A DNA stretch of 64,000 nt from positions 1,984,001 to 2,048,000 of the forward strand of contig NC_013595.1 in NCBI RefSeq assembly GCF_000024865.1, given 5' to 3'. Source of the DNA: Streptosporangium roseum DSM 43021 (lineage in GTDB: Bacteria; Actinomycetota; Actinomycetes; Streptosporangiales; Streptosporangiaceae). Positions 57,966-64,000 of the stretch are shown piece by piece (position 1 is the first letter of the stretch; every line of letters starts with the position of its first letter). The translations under genes were made by a program, and so were the position numbers. A model generated the notes under the pieces. The model was not told the origin of the DNA and searched no databases. It saw nothing but the letters and a program-made list of their open reading frames with translations.

Positions 57966-59657
57966 ATGCTCATGAGATTACGTCGCATGGCCTTCGCCGT
58001 ACTCGCAGCCCTGGCGGTGACCTTCACCGGGCTCACCGCCGTCGCGAACGCCGCGCCCCAGGCGGCCGCCGTGTTCGCCGCCCCCCAGTGGCAGGCGTGG
58101 ACGGCCTACGCCACCGGTGCACAGGTGACCTACAACGGCGTCGACTACGAATGCATCCAGGGCCACACCTCCCTGCCCGGCTGGGAGCCGTCCAACGTCC
58201 CCGCCCTGTGGAAGGTCGCCACCGGCGGCGGTGACACCACGGCGCCCAGCGTGCCCGGCAACCTCCGCGTGACCGGCACGAGCTCGTCGACCGTCTCGCT
58301 GGCGTGGGACGCCTCCACCGACAACGTCGGCGTCACCGGCTACAACGTCTACCGGGGCACGACCCTGGTGACCACCGCCACCGGCACCTCCCACACCGAC
58401 TCCGGGCTGACCCCCTCGACCGCCTACACCTACACCGTCCGCGCCCGCGACGCCGCCGGGAACCTCTCCGGCGTCAGCGGCTCGGTCACCGGCACCACCA
58501 CCGGCAGCGGCACGCCCGGCCAGCCCGGCGCCCCGTCGGTCACCGGTACGACCGACGGCGGCATCTCCCTGTCGTGGGGCGCGTCGTCCGGCACCGTGAC
58601 CGGCTACCGCGTCTACGAGGGCACCACCCAGCGCGCCCAGGTCACCGGCACCACCGCCACCATCTCCGGCCTGGGCACGTGCGAGGCGCACACCTACACG
58701 GTCCGGGCCTACAACTCCGTCGGCGAGTCCGCCTCCAGCACCCAGGTCACCGGCACCACCACCGGCTGCCCGAACCCCGGCGGCAAGATGGACGGCGCGC
58801 CCTACCTCTACACCGGCTGGGGCAACCCGCCCAGCCCGGTCACGGTGATGAACGCCACCGGGATCAAGTCCTTCACCATGGCGTTCATCCTGTCCAGCGG
58901 CGGCTGCAACCCGGCCTGGGACGGCCAGCGCCCGCTGACCGGCGGCGCCGACCAGGCGGCCATCAACCAGATCAAGGCCGCGGGCGGCAACGTGCAGATC
59001 TCCTTCGGCGGCTGGCAGGGCAACAAGCTCGGCCCGAACTGCTCCACCCCGGCGGCCTTCGCCGGCGCCGTGCAGCAGGTCATCAACGCCGTCGGCCCGG
59101 CGGTGGTCGACTTCGACATCGAGAACACCGACGAGTTCGAGAACTACACCGTGCAGGACCGGATCCTCAACGGCCTGAAGATCGTCAAGGCCAACAACCC
59201 GAACGTCAAGGTCGTCGTCACCTTCGGCACCTCGACCAGCGGCCCGACGGCCCCCGGCATCCGCCTGATCAACCAGGCCAAGGCGCTCGCCGTGCCGATC
59301 GACAACTACACGATCATGCCGTTCGACTTCGGCGGCGGCGCCAACATGTACCAGAACACGATCAACGCCTCCGAGGGCCTGAAGAACGCGCTGAAGTCGG
59401 CCAACGGCTGGACCGACGCGCAGGCCTACGCCCGGATGGGCATCTCCGGCATGAACGGCCTGTCCGACCAGCAGGAGCTGACCTCCCCGGCGCAGTGGAC
59501 CCAGATCCGCGACTGGGCCAAGTCCAAGGGCCTGACCCGCTTCGCGTTCTGGTCCGTCAACCGTGACCGCCCCTGCCCCGGCGGCGGCGTCCAGGAGAAC
59601 TGCAGCGGCATCGCCCAGGCCGACTGGGAGTTCACCAAGATCACCGCAGGCTTCTAG
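57966..59657 (+). CDS. Secreted GH18 family protein, CBM5/12 + two FnIII
   Basis: 563 residues: signal peptide (to ANA, ~30), CBM5/12 chitin-binding domain (WTAYATGAQVTYNGVDYECIQGHTSLPGWEPSNVPALWK), two FnIII domains and a GH18 barrel of the ChiD/narbonin-like branch (GAPYLYTGWGN start). The catalytic motif reads AVVDFDIEN: the catalytic Glu and last two Asp are present, but the first Asp of DxxDxDxE is replaced by Ala. Activity is likely but may be altered. Two bases separate it from the upstream chitinase; a terminator follows. Confidence 0.93.
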   Translation: MLMRLRRMAFAVLAALAVTFTGLTAVANAAPQAAAVFAAPQWQAWTAYATGAQVTYNGVDYECIQGHTSLPGWEPSNVPALWKVATGGGDTTAPSVPGNLRVTGTSSSTVSLAWDASTDNVGVTGYNVYRGTTLVTTATGTSHTDSGLTPSTAYTYTVRARDAAGNLSGVSGSVTGTTTGSGTPGQPGAPSVTGTTDGGISLSWGASSGTVTGYRVYEGTTQRAQVTGTTATISGLGTCEAHTYTVRAYNSVGESASSTQVTGTTTGCPNPGGKMDGAPYLYTGWGNPPSPVTVMNATGIKSFTMAFILSSGGCNPAWDGQRPLTGGADQAAINQIKAAGGNVQISFGGWQGNKLGPNCSTPAAFAGAVQQVINAVGPAVVDFDIENTDEFENYTVQDRILNGLKIVKANNPNVKVVVTFGTSTSGPTAPGIRLINQAKALAVPIDNYTIMPFDFGGGANMYQNTINASEGLKNALKSANGWTDAQAYARMGISGMNGLSDQQELTSPAQWTQIRDWAKSKGLTRFAFWSVNRDRPCPGGGVQENCSGIAQADWEFTKITAGF

Positions 59658-59660
59658 TCC

Positions 59661-59699
59661 GTACGGCCCGCGTCCCCGCCCCGGGGGTGCGGGCCGTAC
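59661..59699 (+). terminator. Terminator after the second GH18 gene
   Basis: Perfect 11-bp arms GTACGGCCCGC / GCGGGCCGTAC with a 17-nt loop, 4 bp after the stop codon. Confidence 0.85.
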
Positions 59700-59737
59700 T
59701 CCCGTGACACCCCCCAGTCAGCCTCACGAGGCAGGTC

Positions 59738-61780
59738 ATGAACCATCGATTGAATCTCAGAAAACTTGCGGCGGCAGCCGTACTGGTGCTGAGCGGGACG
59801 ATGCTGGCCGCGTCGCCCGCCCACGCCGCCAACATCGCGACGAACCCCGGATTCGAGAGCGACCTGACCGGCTGGACGTGTTCGGCGTCGGCGGGTGCCA
59901 CGGCGGTGTCGTCGCCGGTGCACGGCGGTTCGAAGGCGCTGCAGGCCACGCCGGCCGGCAGTGACACCGCGCGCTGCCAGCAGACCGTCAGCGTCAAGCC
60001 GTCCTCGTCCTACTCGCTGTCGGCGTGGGTGCGGGGCGGCTACGTCTTCCTGGGCGTGCTCGGCACCGGCACGACCGACCAGAGCACGTGGACCTCCTCG
60101 CCGTCGGCCTACGCGCAGCTCTCCAGGACCTTCACCACCGGCCCCTCGACCACCTCGGTGACGATCTACGTCAACAGCTGGTACGGCCAGGGCGCCTACC
60201 AGGCCGACGACTTCGTGCTCGACGGCGAGGCCGGACAGGGGCAGCCCCCGGCCGCGCCGGCCGGCCTGACCAGCGCGAGCACGCGCACCAGCGCCGTGCT
60301 GAACTGGACCGCCTCCGCCGGCGCGACCGGCTACAACGTCTACCGCGACGGCGCCAAGGTCGCCACGGCCACCGGGACCACCTACACCGAGACCCCGCCG
60401 CAGGGCAACTACACCTACCAGGTGAGCGCCGTCAACGCGGCGGGCGAGTCGCCCAGGTCCAACCAGGTCTCGGTGGTGATCGGCAACGACACCCCGCCGC
60501 CCCCGGCCGTCCCGACCGGCCTGACCGCCACGGTCGGCGGCGCGAACGTGGCGCTGAGCTGGAACGCCTCCTCGAACGCGACCGGCTACAACGTCTACCG
60601 CGACGGCGTCAAGGTGGGCTCGCCGACCACCACCGCCTACACCGACACCCCCGCCGCGGGCACGCACACCTACCAGGTGAGCGCCGTCAACCCGACCGGC
60701 GAGTCGGCCAGGTCCGGTCCGGTCTCCGCCACGGTCGGCGGCGACCAGTCGGGCAGCCTGCCCAAGCGGGTGCTGGTCGGCTACCTGCACGCCTCCTTCG
60801 CCAACGGCTCCGGCTACATCCGGATGGCCGACGTGCCGAACGAGTGGAACGTCATCAACCTCGCCTTCGGCGAGCCGACCTCGGTGACCTCCGGCGACAT
60901 CCGCTTCCAGCAGTGCCCGGTCGCCGAGTGCCCCGGCGTCGAGCCGGAGGCCGACTTCATCGCGGGGATCCGGGCCAAGCAGGCGCTCGGCAAGAAGGTG
61001 CTGATCTCGATCGGCGGCCAGAACGGCCAGGTCCAGCTCACCACCGCGGCCGCGCGCGACAAGTTCGTCCAGTCGGTGAGCGCCATCATCGACAGGTACG
61101 GCCTCGACGGCCTCGACATCGACTTCGAGGGCCACTCGCTCTACCTCAACCAGGGCGACACCAACCTCGCCGCCCCGACCACCCCGGTCATCGTCAACCT
61201 GATCTCCGCGCTGAAGACCCTCAAGGCCAGGTACGGCGCCAAGTTCGTGCTGACCATGGCACCGGAGACCTTCTTCGTCCAGCTCGGCTACCAGTTCTAC
61301 GGCCCCGGCGCGAACGGCTCGGCCGACCAGCGGGCCGGGTCCTACCTCCCCGTCATCCACGCGATGCGCAACGACCTGACCCTGCTCCACGTCCAGGACT
61401 ACAACTCCGGGCCGATCACCGGGCTGGACAACCAGTACCACACCATGGGCACCCACGACTTCCACGTGGCCATGACGGACATGCTGCTGGCGGGCTTCCC
61501 GATCGCGGGGAACCCGAACAACGTCTTCCCCGCCCTGCGCCCGGAGCAGGTCGCCATCGGCCTGCCCGCCGCGGCCTACGCGGGCAACGGCTTCACCACG
61601 GTGGCCGAGGTCCAGAAGGCCTTCGACTGCCTGGCGAAGGGGACCAACTGCGGGCCGTACAAGCCGCGCGGCGTCTACCCGAACCTGCGCGGCCTGATGA
61701 CCTGGTCGATCAACTGGGACAAGTACAACTCCTTCGAGTTCTCCCGTAACCACCGGGCCTACCTCAACGGCCTGGGCTGA
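59738..61780 (+). CDS. Secreted GH18 chitinase, N-terminal CBM-like + two FnIII
   Basis: 680 residues: signal peptide (to AHA, ~30), a CBM4/9-like jelly-roll (NIATNPGFESDLTGWTCS...), two FnIII domains (~170-338) with the shared phrase GATGYNVYRDG/NATGYNVYRDG, and a GH18 domain (~343-680) with the catalytic motif LDGLDIDFEG and MTWSINWD at the end. Close to Streptomyces ChiC-type chitinases. It has its own start (ATG after CACGAGG) between two terminators, so probably its own promoter. Confidence 0.95.
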   Translation: MNHRLNLRKLAAAAVLVLSGTMLAASPAHAANIATNPGFESDLTGWTCSASAGATAVSSPVHGGSKALQATPAGSDTARCQQTVSVKPSSSYSLSAWVRGGYVFLGVLGTGTTDQSTWTSSPSAYAQLSRTFTTGPSTTSVTIYVNSWYGQGAYQADDFVLDGEAGQGQPPAAPAGLTSASTRTSAVLNWTASAGATGYNVYRDGAKVATATGTTYTETPPQGNYTYQVSAVNAAGESPRSNQVSVVIGNDTPPPPAVPTGLTATVGGANVALSWNASSNATGYNVYRDGVKVGSPTTTAYTDTPAAGTHTYQVSAVNPTGESARSGPVSATVGGDQSGSLPKRVLVGYLHASFANGSGYIRMADVPNEWNVINLAFGEPTSVTSGDIRFQQCPVAECPGVEPEADFIAGIRAKQALGKKVLISIGGQNGQVQLTTAAARDKFVQSVSAIIDRYGLDGLDIDFEGHSLYLNQGDTNLAAPTTPVIVNLISALKTLKARYGAKFVLTMAPETFFVQLGYQFYGPGANGSADQRAGSYLPVIHAMRNDLTLLHVQDYNSGPITGLDNQYHTMGTHDFHVAMTDMLLAGFPIAGNPNNVFPALRPEQVAIGLPAAAYAGNGFTTVAEVQKAFDCLAKGTNCGPYKPRGVYPNLRGLMTWSINWDKYNSFEFSRNHRAYLNGLG

Positions 61781-61785
61781 AAGCC

Positions 61786-61822
61786 CCTCGCCGCCGGGAG
61801 AGACGGACTCCCGGCGGCGAGG
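61786..61822 (+). terminator. Terminator after the third GH18 gene
   Basis: Perfect 15-bp arms CCTCGCCGCCGGGAG / CTCCCGGCGGCGAGG with a 7-nt loop, 5 bp after the stop codon. Confidence 0.93.
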
Positions 61823-61885
61823 TCTCCCCCCAGCCGGTTCCGTCGTCGATGCCGTGCGGTCCGTGCCGCGCGAAGGAGTGATCAG

Positions 61886-62965
61886 ATGTTCGGAAAACGC
61901 GTCATGGCGGCTCTCGCCGCCCTGGCGGTGGCGGGGGTGCTGGCGGTCGTCGCGCCGATGTCCTCCGCCTCCGCCGCGGCCTGCGCCACCCCGTGGAGCT
62001 CCGGGGCGGTCTACACCGGCGGCGCCGTCGCCTCCCACAACGGCCACAACTGGTCGGCGAAGTGGTGGACCCAGAACGAGACGCCGGGCACCGCCGCGGT
62101 CTGGGCGGACCAGGGGACCTGCGGCGGCACGACCCCCACCCCCGGGCCGGGCTGCGACCACCCGAACTGGGTGGCCGGAAGGTCATATGTCACCGGTGAC
62201 ATCGTCAAATACACCGACGGCAAGTTCTACCGGGCCGAGCACGACAACCCGGGCTACGACCCGGTCATCAGCACCTGGTACTGGGAGCCGTACGCCTGCG
62301 GTCCCGCCACGCCGACCCCGTCGCCCACGACGACGCCGAACCCCGGAGCCTTCGTGGTGAGCGAGGCCCAGTTCAACCAGATGTTCCCGAGCCGCAACTC
62401 CTTCTACACCTACAACGGCCTGGTCGCGGCCCTGAGCGCCTACCCTGCCTTCGCGAGGACGGGCAGCGACACCGTCAAGCGGCAGGAGGCCGCGGCCTTC
62501 CTGGCCAACGTCAACCACGAGACCGGCGGCCTGGTCCACATCGTCGAGCAGAACACCGCGAACTACCCGCACTACTGCGACCTCAGCCAGCCCTACGGCT
62601 GCCCCGCGGGCCAGGCCGCCTACTACGGCCGCGGCCCGATCCAGCTGAGCTGGAACTTCAACTACAAGGCGGCCGGCGACGCGCTCGGCATCAACCTGCT
62701 CAACAACCCGAACCTGGTGCAGACCGATCCCTCGGTGGCGTGGAAGACCGGCATCTGGTACTGGATGAGCCAGAACGGGCCGGGCACGATGACCGCGCAC
62801 AACGCCATGGTCAACGGCTATGGCTTCGGCGAGACGATCCGCAGCATCAACGGCAGCCTGGAGTGCGGCGGCAGGAACCCGGCGCAGGTGCAGAGCCGCA
62901 TCAACGCCTACCAGAGGTTCGTCCAGATCCTGGGCACCACCCCCGGCGGCAACCTGAGCTGCTGA
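61886..62965 (+). CDS. Secreted GH19 chitinase with two CBM5/12 domains
   Basis: 359 residues: signal peptide (to ASA, ~31), two chitin-binding CBM5/12 domains (CATPWSSGAVYTGGAVASHNGHNWSAKWW; CDHPNWVAGRSYVTGDIVKYTDGKFYRAEHDN) joined by TPTP linkers, and a GH19 catalytic domain with the Glu pair context AAFLANVNHETGGL and YYGRGPIQLSWNFNY. GH19 enzymes invert the anomeric centre and attack the fungal-type alpha-chitin. Own promoter region after the terminator of the preceding gene. Confidence 0.96.
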   Translation: MFGKRVMAALAALAVAGVLAVVAPMSSASAAACATPWSSGAVYTGGAVASHNGHNWSAKWWTQNETPGTAAVWADQGTCGGTTPTPGPGCDHPNWVAGRSYVTGDIVKYTDGKFYRAEHDNPGYDPVISTWYWEPYACGPATPTPSPTTTPNPGAFVVSEAQFNQMFPSRNSFYTYNGLVAALSAYPAFARTGSDTVKRQEAAAFLANVNHETGGLVHIVEQNTANYPHYCDLSQPYGCPAGQAAYYGRGPIQLSWNFNYKAAGDALGINLLNNPNLVQTDPSVAWKTGIWYWMSQNGPGTMTAHNAMVNGYGFGETIRSINGSLECGGRNPAQVQSRINAYQRFVQILGTTPGGNLSC

Positions 62966-63013
62966 GCGCACGACTCCGGACGACGCCGACTCCGCCCCGG
63001 GGGCCCTCCGGGG

Positions 63014-63736
63014 TCACCGGTCCCATCCCGGGCGGGACGCCCGTACGGCCTGGTCGCCCGCGCCGCGGCTGCGGTAGACGACGTAGGGGCGGAACAGGTA
63101 GCCCACCGGGGCGGCGAAGGCGTGGACCAGCCGGGTGAAGGGGAACAGCGCGATCAGCAGCATGCCGACCAGGGTGTGCAGCTTGAAGGTCCACGGCGCC
63201 CGGATCATGGCCGCGACGTCGGGCTGCAGGAAGAAGATCCCGCGGAACCACGGGGAGACCGTCTGGCGGTAGTCGTGTGCCTGGAACGCGGCGCTGAGCA
63301 GCGTGGTCATCAGCCCGGCGACGATCGCGGCGACCAGCACGACGTACATCATCTTGTCGTTCCTCGTGGTCGCCATGAAGACCGGGCCCCGGGTGCGGCG
63401 GCGGTAGATCAGCAGGGCGATCCCGGCCAGCGTGCACACCCCGGCGACACCCCCCACGACCAGCGCGATCACGTGGTACAGCGACTCGCTCATCCCGATC
63501 GCGTCGGTCCAGCTCTCCGGGATCACCAGCCCGAACAGGTGGCCGAGGATCACGAACAGCAGCCCGAAGTGGAACAGCGGGCTGCCGATCCGCAGCAGCC
63601 GGCTCTCGTACAGCTCCGAGGACCGGGTGGTCCAGCCGAACTTGTCGTAGCGGTGGCGCCAGATCAGCCCGCCGACCAGGATCACCACCGTCAGGTACGG
63701 CGCGACCACCCACAGGGCGATTTCGGACCAGCTCAC
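63014..63736 (-). CDS. narI: Respiratory nitrate reductase gamma subunit
   Basis: 240 residues with five membrane helices. Haem-ligand histidines are present in RIGSPLFHFGLLFVILGHLFGL and in the last helices (TFKLHTLVGMLLIALFPFTRLVHAF). NarI takes electrons from menaquinol for NarGH. It follows narJ on the same strand (~100 bp between them), consistent with narGHJI order running leftward. Confidence 0.96.
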   Translation of the reverse strand: MSWSEIALWVVAPYLTVVILVGGLIWRHRYDKFGWTTRSSELYESRLLRIGSPLFHFGLLFVILGHLFGLVIPESWTDAIGMSESLYHVIALVVGGVAGVCTLAGIALLIYRRRTRGPVFMATTRNDKMMYVVLVAAIVAGLMTTLLSAAFQAHDYRQTVSPWFRGIFFLQPDVAAMIRAPWTFKLHTLVGMLLIALFPFTRLVHAFAAPVGYLFRPYVVYRSRGAGDQAVRASRPGWDR

Positions 63737-63751
63737 CTGAGGCTCCCCACT

Positions 63752-63832
63752 GGCCCGCTCACCCGCGGCCCTCTCCCGGACCCGCCCGTCCGCGGATCTC
63801 CCGTCGGCCCGCTCACCCGCGGCCCTCTCCCG
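63752..63832. repeat. 27-bp direct repeat between narJ and narI
   Basis: GGCCCGCTCACCCGCGGCCC plus 7 bp occurs at 63752-63778 and again at 63806-63832 (54-bp period, identical). It has expanded the usually tight narJ-narI junction. Confidence 0.9.
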
Positions 63833-63838
63833 AACCGT

Positions 63839-64000
63839 TCACCCGTAGACCCCCACCGACTCCGCGGGCGGCCCCTGGCCGGACAGCCGGGTCACCAGCG
63901 CCCGCTCGGCCCCGCTGATCGGCGGCAGCGTGGCGCACACCGCGTTGATCACCGACCCGTACGGCGAGGCGCACTCGTGCAGGGCCAGCCGGAGCAGCTC
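63839..64000 (-). CDS. narJ: Nitrate reductase assembly chaperone, C-terminal part
   Basis: The 53 visible residues (LHECASPYGSVINAVCATLPPISGAERALVTRL and the terminal GPPAESVGVYG) match the end of NarJ, the chaperone that loads the molybdenum cofactor into NarG. The 5' part is beyond the window's right edge. Supported by narI directly downstream. Confidence 0.88.
   Translation of the reverse strand, partial: ELLRLALHECASPYGSVINAVCATLPPISGAERALVTRLSGQGPPAESVGVYG

Overview
The window reads as chromosomal DNA of a high-GC actinomycete, most likely in or near the Streptosporangiales. Pointers are third positions dominated by G/C, frequent GTG and TTG starts with strong Shine-Dalgarno sequences, cdsA next to rlmN, DivIVA-domain, PucR and Lrp/AsnC proteins, and a secreted chitinase locus. 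The genus assignment is an inference. No rRNA, tRNA or CRISPR array was recognised.

Layout. 1-6.8 kb: housekeeping genes (3' end of cdsA, rlmN, a non-discriminating-type aspartyl-tRNA synthetase behind a probable T-box leader) plus a SUFU-domain gene, a YbaB-like gene and a small ABC transporter. 6.9-8.3 kb: a two-DivIVA-domain protein built around a 12-unit repeat, followed by a 24-bp tandem array. 8.3-20.2 kb: a polyamine/guanidino-compound catabolic block. It holds a PucR regulator, an agmatinase/guanidinobutyrase-type ureohydrolase, an NCS1 permease, an Lrp regulator, an aminobutyraldehyde-type dehydrogenase, a PotADBC-type ABC importer and a PuuB-like FAD oxidase. 20.3-28.3 kb: a DLH-like hydrolase, a GlcNAc-kinase-like ATPase, a DUF418 membrane protein, a cation/proton antiporter, a propionyl-CoA-synthetase-type enzyme and a PfkB sugar kinase with a LacI-type operator.

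28.6-37.8 kb is the most accessory part: a large secreted protein, an IscB (OMEGA) mobile element with its probable guide-RNA region and no transposase, a rifampin-phosphotransferase-like protein, a small Cys/Trp-rich secreted protein and a pentapeptide-repeat protein. 37.9-44 kb: a ferredoxin reductase, an MFS transporter and a compact persulfide/sulfite-handling operon (CstR-like repressor, persulfide dioxygenase-rhodanese, YgaP-like rhodanese, TauE exporter) marked by three near-identical operators. 44-55.3 kb: an acyl-ACP desaturase with a palindromic operator, a glycosyltransferase, transporters, a NarL-type two-component pair, TspO, LysE/Lrp and a nitroreductase. 55.3-63 kb: a chitin-degradation locus (three GH18 and one GH19 enzymes) with a 17-bp palindrome far upstream. 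The window ends in narI and the 3' end of narJ.

The strongest candidates for something unusual are: (a) the IscB element, where a perfect Shine-Dalgarno places the start codon inside the presumed omega-RNA, so the same RNA would be both guide scaffold and coding sequence for an 80-residue N-terminal extension; (b) the T-box in front of the AspRS gene with a candidate Asn specifier; (c) repeated expansion of short tandem repeats, several with a 24-bp period, in linkers and at gene ends.
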